A stretch of DNA of 64,000 nucleotides from a virus. This document shows, in pieces, positions 27,165-35,626 of the stretch. The stretch covers positions 62,001 to 126,000 of IMG/VR virus record IMGVR_UViG_3300027754_000039; one strand, given 5' to 3'. The notes under the pieces were generated by a model, which worked only from the letters and a program-made list of their open reading frames with translations, was not told the DNA's origin and made no database searches. A program made the position numbers and the translations under genes. Position 1 is the first letter of the stretch, and each line of letters starts with the position of its first letter.

Positions 27165-28862
27165 TTACACTAAGTGTAAACCATGAACTTTAACAACGCC
27201 ATAAAATTCGGGTCTAACCATTTTCTTAGCATAACGAGTCATAACACCTTTACGTGGAGTAAAGTTAGTCGGATCGTACACTAATGGAGTCATAATTAAT
27301 GGAATGTATGGAGCATATACAGCGCCAGTCTCTAAGAATTGAGAACCACGGTAACCTAATAAAATAACGTTTTCAGTCATATATGGGTTTTTGTATACAG
27401 TGAAGCGGCTATTTAATAAACCTACTTTTTGTACACCCATTGCAAACTGCATTTTGTCGCCATTAGTATCAGCAGCATATCCTGGGATAGATTCTAATAT
27501 AGTAGCAACATCAGGAGAACAAACCATAAAGTTTGCACCACCACGCATTGTCTTTTGGTGAATTTTGTTTGATACCTTTTGTAACTTAGTACCTAAAGTT
27601 TGAAACCAAGTGTTTTGAGTATAAGCTTGAGCAGCAGCGTTGCTAGAAGCAGCAAAATTGTCTGTCGAAGAGTTATATTCAAATCCTAATTGTGCAGACC
27701 AAGATTCAGTAGTCACTGCATTTTGGATTAACATATCTAAAATTTCTAAGTCAATCTCTTGAGAGATATATTCAGATAACATAGAAGTCAATTCAGCTTC
27801 AGCATCAATTGAATGGTAAGCATTTAAATCTTGAGCAAATTCTGGAGACCAAACTGCTTTTAACTTACGAGTTTTAGCAACAATAGCTTCAGATTTCAAT
27901 TCAACATTAATTTCTGGAATATTGATGTCTGTTCCTGTTCCTGCAGTATCTTCAAAGTCACCACGAGCAGCTGCTGTTGGTTGTTTTTGATATTGTACAT
28001 TAACTGCGGCTAATGCAGCGGTAGCTACAATAGAACCAGATACAATAAATGTAAATGTAGTGTCATTTACGTTTTTAGTAAACTGTGGGAAATAAGCAGC
28101 AATATGACCAACACTAGAACCTGATAATGCGTAAGCACGAACACCTTCTAAATCTGGGTTAGTTAAAGCAGCAGCAGCAACAGTGATTTTCTTGAATGCA
28201 CCAGCAGCAATTGAAGCAGAATAAGCTGCAGTAAATTTGCTGTCATAGTTAAATTCATCAGAATCTAAATCAGCAGTCATGCTTAAAGCAGAGCTAATTT
28301 TGATTTTAGTAGCGTCTGGAGAATAAGATCCAGAAGCGTCAATAGTAGCAGTGGTTTTGTTAATTGAATAACCGAAACGACCAGCACCATATAAACCTTG
28401 GCTTGGATCTGAAGTTGTGTTAGTTACACCGAATACAGAGTTATTTTGGTAACCTGAATCAGGGCTAGATAATGAGTTACTATTACCAGAAGTTGAGTTA
28501 ATGAAACCAGGTTGAGCTGAACCATATTTGAAGTCCATGTAAAATACTAGACCTGATGGTAAATTCATTGGCTGAACAGATACGAAGTCTTTAGCTGCGA
28601 TTTCAGCAAATACTCTACGTACTAAAGGTAAAGCAACGCCTGACCATTGTTCTGAGTTAGTTGCTGTACCAGTTGAGTTAGCTTCTGTTACTAATTGTTT
28701 AGCTTGATTTTCAAGCATAATGGCCATACCGTGTCTATCGTACTCGGTAGTGATGCCTTCTAACAAACCGGTTTTTGCCCATTTGCCTACTAGGCCTTTG
28801 GTCTCGTCCATTTGTTTACGAACAGCTGATGTGCTTTCGTTTAAAATTGAATGTAATGACAT
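27165..28862 (-). CDS. 23: major capsid protein (gp23)
   Basis: The product is 565 residues. It has the N-terminus SLHSILNESTSAVRKQMDET, then VALPLVRRVFAEIAAKDFVS and VQPMNLPSGLVFYMDFKYG, and the C-terminal half with TMRGGANFMVCSPDVATILE and YNPYMTENVILLGYRG-like segments. These are the HK97-fold gp23 signatures of T4-like phages. SILNE at residues 5-9 and later LLE and MLE sites are candidate cuts for the gp21 protease that matures the prohead. No ATATTTAT copy lies directly upstream, so it is probably co-transcribed with the scaffold gene. A strong terminator follows. Confidence 0.95.
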   Translation of the reverse strand: MSLHSILNESTSAVRKQMDETKGLVGKWAKTGLLEGITTEYDRHGMAIMLENQAKQLVTEANSTGTATNSEQWSGVALPLVRRVFAEIAAKDFVSVQPMNLPSGLVFYMDFKYGSAQPGFINSTSGNSNSLSSPDSGYQNNSVFGVTNTTSDPSQGLYGAGRFGYSINKTTATIDASGSYSPDATKIKISSALSMTADLDSDEFNYDSKFTAAYSASIAAGAFKKITVAAAALTNPDLEGVRAYALSGSSVGHIAAYFPQFTKNVNDTTFTFIVSGSIVATAALAAVNVQYQKQPTAAARGDFEDTAGTGTDINIPEINVELKSEAIVAKTRKLKAVWSPEFAQDLNAYHSIDAEAELTSMLSEYISQEIDLEILDMLIQNAVTTESWSAQLGFEYNSSTDNFAASSNAAAQAYTQNTWFQTLGTKLQKVSNKIHQKTMRGGANFMVCSPDVATILESIPGYAADTNGDKMQFAMGVQKVGLLNSRFTVYKNPYMTENVILLGYRGSQFLETGAVYAPYIPLIMTPLVYDPTNFTPRKGVMTRYAKKMVRPEFYGVVKVHGLHLV

Positions 28863-28888
28863 TTTAAATTTTGTTTTAAGTTAATTAA

Positions 28889-29773
28889 TTATTTTAATCC
28901 TGCTAGTTTTTTGAAACGATTAGCTAATTCTGTACCTTCAGAAATTACTTGCTTTGCAGGTTTGGTAGATCCTACCGGTTTTGAAGCAAACGATTCTTTA
29001 ACTACTCTCTTAGTCGATGGCATTTTAAAGCCTTCAGCTAAAGTCGAATATACTAACTTAACTTCACGTAAAGTAAAAGCTCTATCGAAGTTTTCGATAA
29101 CTTTCATTTTCTGACCTTCGTTTAAAGTGAAATTACGGAATAATTTATTAGAATATAAAAGTTTAGCATTTAATAAATTTACTTCATTAATTTTACCTTT
29201 TAGGAAACGGATAACATTATACGCTTCTTCTAGATCTTCGCTTGACTCTTCTTCTTTTTCATCTTCTTCTTTCATTTCTTCTTTTTCTTCAGTCTCGTCT
29301 TCTTCACGTAAAGATTTGATAATTTCTTCAATATTGATATCTTCATCATCATCAGACATTTCTTCGCCTTCTTCCATAGAATCATCCTCTTTAGGTTCTT
29401 CCATTGCGGGCTCTTCATCGCCTTCTAATTCTCTGATAATAGATTCTAAATCTAAATCATCTTCTTCGCCTTCCATGTCCATGCCTTCTTCAGTCATTTC
29501 TTCTTCTGGCATTTCTTCTTCATCGTCTTCGCCTTCTTCAACTGGCTCTTCTGCAGGCATTCCTTCATCACCCATTTCTTCTCCTTCTGTTGGCATCTCT
29601 TCTTCAGCTGGTTCTTCTTCGTCTTCTTCAGACATTTCTTCAGCTAATTTAGCAGACAACATAGATTGAAGTCTTGGAGTGAAAGCTTCCTCAAGAGCAA
29701 GTTTAGCGTTGGCTAAGGCTGTTTCTCTTACGGCTTTTGCATCAGCAATTGCCTCTTTTAATAGGTCTTTCAT
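28889..29773 (-). CDS. 22: prohead scaffold/core protein (gp22)
   Basis: The product is 294 residues. It starts KDLLKEAIADAKAVRETALA. A long extremely acidic stretch (about residues 45-180, Glu/Asp/Met/Pro-rich) follows, then a helical part, and the end reads ELANRFKKLAGLK, the usual C-terminal tag of gp22-type scaffolds. It forms the core on which the shell assembles and is then degraded by gp21. The LKE near the N-terminus is a likely cleavage site. Spacing is 26 nt to the capsid gene. An ATATTTAT copy is 53 nt upstream, between two hairpins. Confidence 0.9.
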   Translation of the reverse strand: MKDLLKEAIADAKAVRETALANAKLALEEAFTPRLQSMLSAKLAEEMSEEDEEEPAEEEMPTEGEEMGDEGMPAEEPVEEGEDDEEEMPEEEMTEEGMDMEGEEDDLDLESIIRELEGDEEPAMEEPKEDDSMEEGEEMSDDDEDINIEEIIKSLREEDETEEKEEMKEEDEKEEESSEDLEEAYNVIRFLKGKINEVNLLNAKLLYSNKLFRNFTLNEGQKMKVIENFDRAFTLREVKLVYSTLAEGFKMPSTKRVVKESFASKPVGSTKPAKQVISEGTELANRFKKLAGLK

Positions 29774-29826
29774 TGTCCTTTTATTGTTTTTTAATTGGAA
29801 ATAAGATTATTGGAAATCTTAATAGA

Positions 29827-29834
29827 ATAAATAT
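29827..29834 (-). promoter_or_regulatory. ATATTTAT element, 53 nt before the scaffold gene
   Basis: It is the nearest copy to the scaffold-capsid transcription unit. It lies just after the small hairpin at 29843-29862. Confidence 0.45.
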
Positions 29835-29842
29835 TTTCTAGC

Positions 29843-29862
29843 ACCTTATATAGAGATAAGGT
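29843..29862 (-). terminator. small hairpin in scaffold leader
   Basis: A 7-bp stem ACCTTAT/ATAAGGT with a 6-nt loop lies between two ATATTTAT copies. It may be a terminator remnant or a leader RNA structure that protects the capsid mRNA. Confidence 0.45.
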
Positions 29863-29878
29863 ATTGTGCGTTATATCA

Positions 29879-29886
29879 ATAAATAT
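29879..29886 (-). promoter_or_regulatory. second ATATTTAT element of scaffold leader
   Basis: It overlaps the last bases of the 8-bp hairpin stem at 29883-29914 and is 105 nt upstream of the scaffold ATG. Confidence 0.4.
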
Positions 29887-29914
29887 GGGCATGCTTAAGT
29901 AAACACGCCCATAT
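29883..29914 (-). terminator. hairpin upstream of scaffold gene
   Basis: An 8-bp stem ATATGGGC/GCCCATAT with a 16-nt loop is followed on the minus strand by TTTATT. It would end the upstream prohead-protein operon. Confidence 0.55.
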
Positions 29915-29937
29915 GAATGAAATATTTTTAATAAATT

Positions 29938-29997
29938 TTAAGCAGCTTTAATTTCTGCTTGATGTTCTTTAATATGTGCTATAGGTGCTAATTTCAT
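29938..29997 (-). CDS. possible 19-residue peptide
   Basis: ATG at 29997 gives MKLAPIAHIKEHQAEIKAA and a stop at 29938. It starts 1 nt after the stop of the preceding gene, which favours translation by coupling. Too short to judge by composition, so it may be chance. Confidence 0.3.
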   Translation of the reverse strand: MKLAPIAHIKEHQAEIKAA

Positions 29998-29998
29998 A

Positions 29999-30733
29999 TT
30001 ATTTCTTAGCTACTGTCTTAACACCTTTGTCTTTGCTAGGTTCTTCCTTAGCTACGTAATTTTTATCTACCCAATTGAAAAATTTCTTTTTATCTCTAGG
30101 AGTTTCTAAATCTGAAGGTTCTTGAATTTTAAACTTCTTCATTGCTTTTGAAAAGAACTTTTGATAATCATCTCCCGAAGCCGCTTCAGTAACCATTCCA
30201 CCTACATCATAATACTTATTTAAAGTACCTCCGATATCTTCATAAGCAGACTCTAAACGTTGCTGAAGTACTGACATTTCTTGAGAAGTCTTTTCAAATA
30301 TCTTATATGCTTCACCTAAATGCTTCATATGACGATTAACTGTATTAGCGTCAAACCAATCTTCAGTTTCAGACAAAGTTAAATGATGAGCAGCTTCGAT
30401 AAGCTCTCCTAAATATTGAGAAGTTTCTTTTAAAGAATGAGGTCTATAAATAGAGTCTGAATGTTCAGCAAATTTATATACAGCTTCTAAAAAAGCTTTC
30501 TTTTGCTCAGTAGTCATACTTTGAGTTAAATCTTCACCCTCTTTTAGTAAGTCTGCTAATTTAATAGATTTGTTTGTTTTCATATTTTCTTTTAATTTCA
30601 TTTCATGCATATGTAACGCAGCTAAATACTTTTTCAAAGCTTCTTTAGTACCTTTAGTAGCACCTACTCGCTTTCCACCATCTTTTTTATAGACAACGTA
30701 TTTATCTCCTTCTTTCTTATAAGTATAAGGCAT
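29999..30733 (-). CDS. prohead/virion protein with internal head-targeting motif
   Basis: The product is 244 residues. Residues 1-44 form a compact basic domain (YTYKKEGDKYVVYKKDGGKR, ending LKKYLAALH) that recurs in T4-like environmental phages. From Met51 the sequence reads KTNKSIKLADLLKEGED, the same IKLxDLLKE phrase found at the true N-terminus of other proteins here. Translation may therefore also start at Met51 (30583), or the protein may be a fusion of two modules. The remainder is helical, with a Lys-rich tail. It lies between the protease and scaffold genes, so a prohead role is likely. Confidence 0.65.
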   Translation of the reverse strand: MPYTYKKEGDKYVVYKKDGGKRVGATKGTKEALKKYLAALHMHEMKLKENMKTNKSIKLADLLKEGEDLTQSMTTEQKKAFLEAVYKFAEHSDSIYRPHSLKETSQYLGELIEAAHHLTLSETEDWFDANTVNRHMKHLGEAYKIFEKTSQEMSVLQQRLESAYEDIGGTLNKYYDVGGMVTEAASGDDYQKFFSKAMKKFKIQEPSDLETPRDKKKFFNWVDKNYVAKEEPSKDKGVKTVAKK

Positions 30734-30734
30734 A

Positions 30735-31142
30735 TTAAGAAGCTACGTTTACAGTGGTTGAAGTATTGAATCTTGATTTAAACTTACCGTCTTGATACCA
30801 GATAGTACCAATATCTCTTCCGTTAGATCCTGCTCCTGGATGAGTATAATTAATTGACACGTTGAATATATATCCACCTACTGAATTAGTTAAAGTAGAG
30901 CAAGATACATCTAACGTCATAGAGTTAAATAAAGACTGAAGTACTGGTGTACGTATCTCTTTAGATAAATCAGACATATAATATAATATCTCTGGTTTCT
31001 TTTTATCTAAACCCAATACAGCAATAATACCAGTTTTCATTTTAAGTTCTTTTTGAACTCCTTTGATAATTTGCTCTGACGGCTCAACTACTTCTTCGTT
31101 AAGTCTTCCTTTTTTGAATTCTAATAGATCTTTTAATTTCAT
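30735..31142 (-). CDS. head-region protein with targeting N-terminus
   Basis: The product is 135 residues. The start MKLKDLLEFKKGRLNE ends in an L-x-E site, as in proteins cut by gp21. The body is a mixed alpha/beta domain (GIIAVLGLDKKKPEILYYMS, then beta strands YIFNVSINYTHP and DIGTIWYQDGKFKSRF). I do not recognise the fold. Head-decorating or internal protein roles are both possible. The start is coupled by TAATG to the 43-residue gene. Confidence 0.65.
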   Translation of the reverse strand: MKLKDLLEFKKGRLNEEVVEPSEQIIKGVQKELKMKTGIIAVLGLDKKKPEILYYMSDLSKEIRTPVLQSLFNSMTLDVSCSTLTNSVGGYIFNVSINYTHPGAGSNGRDIGTIWYQDGKFKSRFNTSTTVNVAS

Positions 31143-31273
31143 TATCCTTTGTATTTTTTAGGAGTTACGTCGACATTCAATTTTGAATTGTCTTTGGCCT
31201 GTTTAGTTTTTTGGCTATAAGCCTTTGGCTTTGTATTATTAGTACTAGCTTTGTATTTTTCTTCTAAATTCAT
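31142..31273 (-). CDS. 43-residue basic protein between protease and next head gene
   Basis: ATG at 31273, 8 nt after the protease stop, opens 43 codons: MNLEEKYKASTNN, Lys/Gln-rich, ending DVTPKKYKG. The stop overlaps the next ATG (TAATG), like most junctions in this operon. The strongly basic composition and coupling favour a real gene, perhaps a small core protein. No family is recognised. Confidence 0.55.
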   Translation of the reverse strand: MNLEEKYKASTNNTKPKAYSQKTKQAKDNSKLNVDVTPKKYKG

Positions 31274-31281
31274 GATTTGGT

Positions 31282-31896
31282 TTATTTAATGTCTGACAAT
31301 ATATCTGTAATTAAACGATTTACTTTTTCATATTTAGCTGGCTTAATTAAACCATGCTGTACTGACTCATGCATTGCAGTTGGTTTTAGGAAAGCTCCTT
31401 GAGTTGATGGATTAGACACAAAGTCAAATGCAATTAATTCAAAGTCGTCTTGCACTTCTACAGACCCTTCTCCTAATTGCTTAACAGATCCTAATCCACG
31501 AGAACTAATACCTAATTTAATACCACACTTAAATAACTCTTTTAATATGTTACCTGACGGTGTTGATAAAACTTCTACAGTTCCAACTAAATCATTTTCT
31601 TCCCAATGCATTTCTGTTATATTGTGAGAAACATTATTTAGATTTACTACTGAAGAATCTGGATGATCTAATTCTCCTAAAGCTCTTCTTTCTTTTATAT
31701 TAACGTCAGCATATTTTTTAGCTTCACGCATTAATATATTTCTAGGATAAACTCGTCCATTTTGGTTTTGAGCATCTGCTCTTTGCAATACTCCTTTAAC
31801 CATTAGACGGCCATTATTCTTTTCCATAGACTCACTAATCATTTCCGGAGAAATGTTAAATGTAATATAGTCTACTATTAATTTCTTATTTTCCAT
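31282..31896 (-). CDS. 21: prohead core protease (gp21)
   Basis: The product is 204 residues. It is a serine protease of the herpesvirus-assemblin/T4 gp21 type: the catalytic His is in ALGELDHPDSS (His78), the Ser is in LGISSRGLGS (Ser131 or 132), and NGRVYPRNILMREAKKYAD and LIAFDFVSNPSTQGAFL are conserved segments. It cleaves scaffold, capsid and targeted internal proteins after L/I-x-E sites before packaging. Neighbours are the prohead proteins on both sides, with 1 nt to the preceding gene. Confidence 0.93.
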   Translation of the reverse strand: MENKKLIVDYITFNISPEMISESMEKNNGRLMVKGVLQRADAQNQNGRVYPRNILMREAKKYADVNIKERRALGELDHPDSSVVNLNNVSHNITEMHWEENDLVGTVEVLSTPSGNILKELFKCGIKLGISSRGLGSVKQLGEGSVEVQDDFELIAFDFVSNPSTQGAFLKPTAMHESVQHGLIKPAKYEKVNRLITDILSDIK

Positions 31897-31897
31897 A

Positions 31898-32431
31898 TTA
31901 AGACGCTAATTCCTTTAATTGTTTTGATACTCTCAATAAACGCTCACTAATTTTAGAGAGATTTTCACGAGACGATTTCCAATAAACATTGTTGTCTACA
32001 CCCATTTCTTGCTTTAAACGAACATTATGGTTAACAACTTTTTCAATTTCTTTTAAACCTCTATTAATGTAATTAATTGAGTTATTTATTTTTGCCTTAG
32101 GCGATGCTATAGGATCTTTTCTATATTCATTATATGAAATTTCATTAAGATAAAGTTCTTTTGAAAGTCTCATAAACTCAGATTCTTTAACCGGTTTCTT
32201 AACTTCTTTTTTAACTTTCTTAACTTTTTTATATCCTAACATTTCAATAGTGTCATCACCTAACTCACCAAAAGCATTAGGAGTTTCATATCCACCTGCA
32301 CCTGCTGACGTCGACATTTCTTCCATGTCGTCTAATTGAAAGTCGTCTTCCTCATCATCTATTAAGCGAGAATTATCTTCGGGCTCTCCGGATTCTTTAA
32401 GGAATTTTTTAAATGTAGTTGTATATGACAT
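31898..32431 (-). CDS. prohead core protein with L-x-E N-terminus
   Basis: The product is 177 residues. The N-terminus SYTTTFKKFLKESGEP contains the LKE cleavage pattern and an acidic stretch (LIDDEEDDFQLDDMEEM) follows. STSAGAGGYETPNAFG is a phrase that recurs in head-region proteins of T4-like environmental phages. A Lys-rich segment (YKKVKKVKKEVKK) and a long C-terminal coiled coil come next. It is probably a scaffold-core component processed by the neighbouring protease. Coupled with gp21 by a 1-nt gap. Confidence 0.7.
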   Translation of the reverse strand: MSYTTTFKKFLKESGEPEDNSRLIDDEEDDFQLDDMEEMSTSAGAGGYETPNAFGELGDDTIEMLGYKKVKKVKKEVKKPVKESEFMRLSKELYLNEISYNEYRKDPIASPKAKINNSINYINRGLKEIEKVVNHNVRLKQEMGVDNNVYWKSSRENLSKISERLLRVSKQLKELAS

Positions 32432-32440
32432 AAATTAATT

Positions 32441-32764
32441 TTAATAATTGTATAATATAGTAATATCACCTGCATCAGATGCAGATACATATCTTAAGCT
32501 AATTGGAAATATTTGATGATTTTGACTTGGCTCGTGAAAATCAGCGCCAACATATCCTGTGCCATTTGATGCTGATATGAGTAAACTTCCGGTATTCATA
32601 ATAAGAAACCCTGCAGGGTTTAAAAATGACCCTGTTGCTATAAACGGATTATTAGTTGTAGCAGTTACGCGAACTGTACGAGAATACGTTGCATTAATTT
32701 TTGATGAATTATATGTCGCTGCGGGAGCTGAGTAAGGTCCGCATATTGGATTTTCGTTTGCCAT
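32441..32764 (-). CDS. small beta-rich virion protein
   Basis: The product is 107 residues, Ser/Thr/Asn/Gly-rich, with strand-like segments (TYSRTVRVTATTNNPF, GFLIMNTGSLLISASN, SLRYVSASDAGDITIL). No signal peptide is seen. It is in the head operon between a core protein and the gene after the portal. It may be a head decoration or head-completion protein. Family unknown. Confidence 0.6.
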   Translation of the reverse strand: MANENPICGPYSAPAATYNSSKINATYSRTVRVTATTNNPFIATGSFLNPAGFLIMNTGSLLISASNGTGYVGADFHEPSQNHQIFPISLRYVSASDAGDITILYNY

Positions 32765-32766
32765 TA

Positions 32767-33612
32767 TTATACTTTCTTAAGTTCTTTTACTAATTCATGA
32801 TAACGTAACAAACTTAATATATGAGTATCTTTAACTGTTTTAGCAGATGCTATCTTACTTAATAAATTAGATACTTCAGTTAATTTAATTTTAACTACTT
32901 TATCATCAACCTTTAAAGTCAATGATTTAAGTGACTTTTGAAGTTTAAAAACTTCTTCTCCTATAAAAGATTTCAATTCAGTTCCTTCTGACACTGCATT
33001 AATATAATTTCTTAATATAGATTTCTGTCCTTCATTTAAATCAGAATATTTTTCATTGAATCTATCAACTAAAATTTTATATGATAATAAACGAACTTCT
33101 TTGTCTTGTTTAATAAAAGAAGACATTTCATTTAAAGGAGCAATCTTCTTAACGTCTTTACGAGTTATATGCTCAATTAATGTATATCTATTATTAACAG
33201 ACTCTACAGGGCTATCAGCTATTGTATATTCAAATAACTTATATATAGCAGCTAGAGTTTTATAATTACTAACTTTTGTTTTAAAGAAATCTTCTAATAC
33301 ATAAGTATTTTTAATTTCTTTAATTAAATTATATTTCTGTCTGTTTATAACGGTTTGGTTCAATTTCGCTTTGGCAGCCGATACAGCATCTATTAAATGA
33401 CCTGCTTTATCTTCTTTAGCAAATTTTTCTTTTACAAGAGTTTGGTACAGGTTTAATTCTTTTGCTAATTCCGTAGATTTAGCAAAATACTTTTTAATAA
33501 TTGGAATCGCCTTTGAATCATTATTGTTCAAAGTATCCGATGCAACTTGACGTACAAGAAGTTCGAATAGAACACCCGTGTTTTTAAACTTTGAATGCTT
33601 TAAATTTTTCAT
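32767..33612 (-). CDS. conserved prohead-associated protein next to portal
   Basis: The product is 281 residues, almost all helical, Lys-rich. The N-terminus LKHSKFKNTGVLFELLVRQV is a phrase that I associate with a conserved protein between portal and protease genes in T4-like marine phages. A role in head assembly is likely from position. The biochemical function is unknown. ATATTTAT lies 25 nt upstream of the ATG. Confidence 0.65.
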   Translation of the reverse strand: MKNLKHSKFKNTGVLFELLVRQVASDTLNNNDSKAIPIIKKYFAKSTELAKELNLYQTLVKEKFAKEDKAGHLIDAVSAAKAKLNQTVINRQKYNLIKEIKNTYVLEDFFKTKVSNYKTLAAIYKLFEYTIADSPVESVNNRYTLIEHITRKDVKKIAPLNEMSSFIKQDKEVRLLSYKILVDRFNEKYSDLNEGQKSILRNYINAVSEGTELKSFIGEEVFKLQKSLKSLTLKVDDKVVKIKLTEVSNLLSKIASAKTVKDTHILSLLRYHELVKELKKV

Positions 33613-33637
33613 TAATAGGCTTTTTGTTTTCTTAATA

Positions 33638-33645
33638 ATAAATAT
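33638..33645 (-). promoter_or_regulatory. ATATTTAT element, 25 nt before the 33612 start
   Basis: The coding strand reads CCATATTTATTATTAAG, just after the portal stop at 33666. Confidence 0.5.
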
Positions 33646-33665
33646 GGTACTATTGTTCTTTTACT

Positions 33666-35573
33666 TTATTCTGGGATAATATTTGTTTCATCTAGCAATT
33701 TACCTTCAGACTCATTTAATACCTTTGGTTTCTTAGAAGTATACTTAGCTAATCCATACTTTTTAATAGTATCCATAGCTGATTCATTTCTAGAGTTCTT
33801 CCAAGCTACTTTTCCAATGGGATCATATCCTCTAGGATGCTCGTGAGTATTATATTTCATACCTTCTTTTGGGCGACCGGCTCCTGGCCAACCTCCTGCA
33901 GGTGTTTGTTTTTGTCTAGCTTTTGTATCGTATTTTTTCTGAAGAGATTTATCTACGCCTTCTTCTTTAGTAGGTTCTTTTTTCTCTTCCTTGCCGCCGG
34001 CAAATGGATTTGCTCCTTTTTCTTCGCCACCTTCTTCTTCTTCACCTCCTCCACCAAACGGATTTGCTGATTCTTCACCACCTTCTTTTTCCTCTGGCTC
34101 TTGATTTTTAGGGTCTGCTGGATCTTTACCTTCTTCTCCAATTTTAGTAAGACGGAAAGTATCTTTACCATCGGTGATTAAACCTGATTGTATTTCTGCC
34201 GCTTCATCCAACGTAAAATTAAATATATTTTTATATATCCATTCTTTAGACATTATTTTCTTTTCAATCATATCGCCTGCTAAAGTTACTTTAGTAGCGT
34301 ATAAAGTTAATTTCTCTTGTTCGTAAATTGTCGACGGAGAAGTCATTGTCAATTCAAAATCAACTAATTCTGCATTTGCAAATCCTTGAGCATATAAATG
34401 CACAATAGCAATTTTATGTAATTCAGAAATTACAATTCTTTGAATTCTTTCAATGGTTCTAGCAAATCGAACATCTTCAGCAGCTAGTGTAGCCTTTCCT
34501 GAAATTCCTTCTTCATATCCTAAAAATGCTTTGGGAACTTTTAAAGCTGCCATCATTTTATTACGAAGATATTCAATATCGTCAATACCTGTAAATTCCA
34601 TACCTGCTAAAGTATCAATTTCGGTTCCTGAAGACCCACCCCTTACTGGTAAGAAATAATCTTCAAGCATATTTTGCATATTGAACTTTAAATTATAATC
34701 TCCTGTCTGAGGGTCTACATAAGGTACCTTTTTCATTTGATTAATAATTTTTTGCATGTAAGCGTCAACTTCTTGAGGAGGAATATTTCCTACGTCTACT
34801 TTAAATATACGTTTCTCAGGAGCTCTCATTACACGATGAATTAACATCGCATCTTCCATTAACGTTAATTGTTTCCAAACTTTTCTAGCTCCTTCAAGCA
34901 TAGACTTACCATAGGGTAAGAAGTTTGAGTCATTAATTAAACGAAAATGAGCAATCTCAAAGTTTTCATATATAATATTTCCTCCACCTAACTGCTTGAA
35001 TTGCACGTGGTATGGATTGTCTAATGTCATTCCTTCTTCACGGATAATTTCATATGCAGACATCGGAGTAACATTTACAATTCCAATTTCTTCTTGAATG
35101 TCTAAATGCAAAAATAAATCTCCATATTTACACATATTACGAACCCATGGCCATAAATTAAATTCAATGTTTAAAACATCATAAAATAAATTATGTAGTA
35201 TTTTTTTAATATTTTCATTGTCACTGGTAATGCGCAATACATCACCAAAGTCATCTTTCATAACTGTTTCGTCTGCATAGATATCTAATGCCGATGATAA
35301 AATTGCGTCTTGATCCATAACTTCATAATCTGTATACAATTCAGTCTTAGATGAAAAGTAATTGTAATTTGGATTATATGTATTTAATGAATTAGGACGA
35401 ACCCCATGCAACCTAGTAAATCGATCAATAAATTTTGAGTTATGTGCGTTACCCATTGATTGTAAATGATCATTATCAACTACTTTAAGTTGATTCTTAC
35501 CCACTTTACGCACGATAACATTGGTATTAAAGAGACGCTTTAATCGACCGTATAATGTTTTATCTGCTGCCAT
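33666..35573 (-). CDS. 20: portal protein (gp20)
   Basis: The product is 635 residues. Recognisable blocks are YTDYEVMDQDAILSSALDIY, ADETVMKDDFGDVLRI, KYGDLFLHLDIQEEIGI, HFRLINDSNFLPYGKSMLEG and EEGISGKATLAAEDVRFART, all typical of T4-like portals. The portal ring is the DNA entry channel and the docking site for terminase and neck. The C-terminal 150 residues are an acidic low-complexity extension with two ANPF repeats (SANPFGGGGEEEE, GANPFAGGKEEKK). ATATTTAT lies 20 nt upstream. Confidence 0.95.
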   Translation of the reverse strand: MAADKTLYGRLKRLFNTNVIVRKVGKNQLKVVDNDHLQSMGNAHNSKFIDRFTRLHGVRPNSLNTYNPNYNYFSSKTELYTDYEVMDQDAILSSALDIYADETVMKDDFGDVLRITSDNENIKKILHNLFYDVLNIEFNLWPWVRNMCKYGDLFLHLDIQEEIGIVNVTPMSAYEIIREEGMTLDNPYHVQFKQLGGGNIIYENFEIAHFRLINDSNFLPYGKSMLEGARKVWKQLTLMEDAMLIHRVMRAPEKRIFKVDVGNIPPQEVDAYMQKIINQMKKVPYVDPQTGDYNLKFNMQNMLEDYFLPVRGGSSGTEIDTLAGMEFTGIDDIEYLRNKMMAALKVPKAFLGYEEGISGKATLAAEDVRFARTIERIQRIVISELHKIAIVHLYAQGFANAELVDFELTMTSPSTIYEQEKLTLYATKVTLAGDMIEKKIMSKEWIYKNIFNFTLDEAAEIQSGLITDGKDTFRLTKIGEEGKDPADPKNQEPEEKEGGEESANPFGGGGEEEEGGEEKGANPFAGGKEEKKEPTKEEGVDKSLQKKYDTKARQKQTPAGGWPGAGRPKEGMKYNTHEHPRGYDPIGKVAWKNSRNESAMDTIKKYGLAKYTSKKPKVLNESEGKLLDETNIIPE

Positions 35574-35593
35574 TTTTAATTAAACTATTTAAA

Positions 35594-35601
35594 ATAAATA
35601 T
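35594..35601 (-). promoter_or_regulatory. ATATTTAT element, 20 nt before the portal gene
   Basis: The coding strand reads AGATATTTATTTTAAAT. It lies between the terminase C-gene stop (35627) and the portal ATG. Confidence 0.5.
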
Positions 35602-35626
35602 CTATTTTCCTAATAACCAAGCTTTT

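Noticed and set aside
29127-29669. A 180-codon plus-strand serine-rich frame
   Set aside because: It is antisense to the Glu/Asp-rich stretch of the scaffold gene, where GAA/GAG codons read as TTC/CTC and TCT on the other strand.
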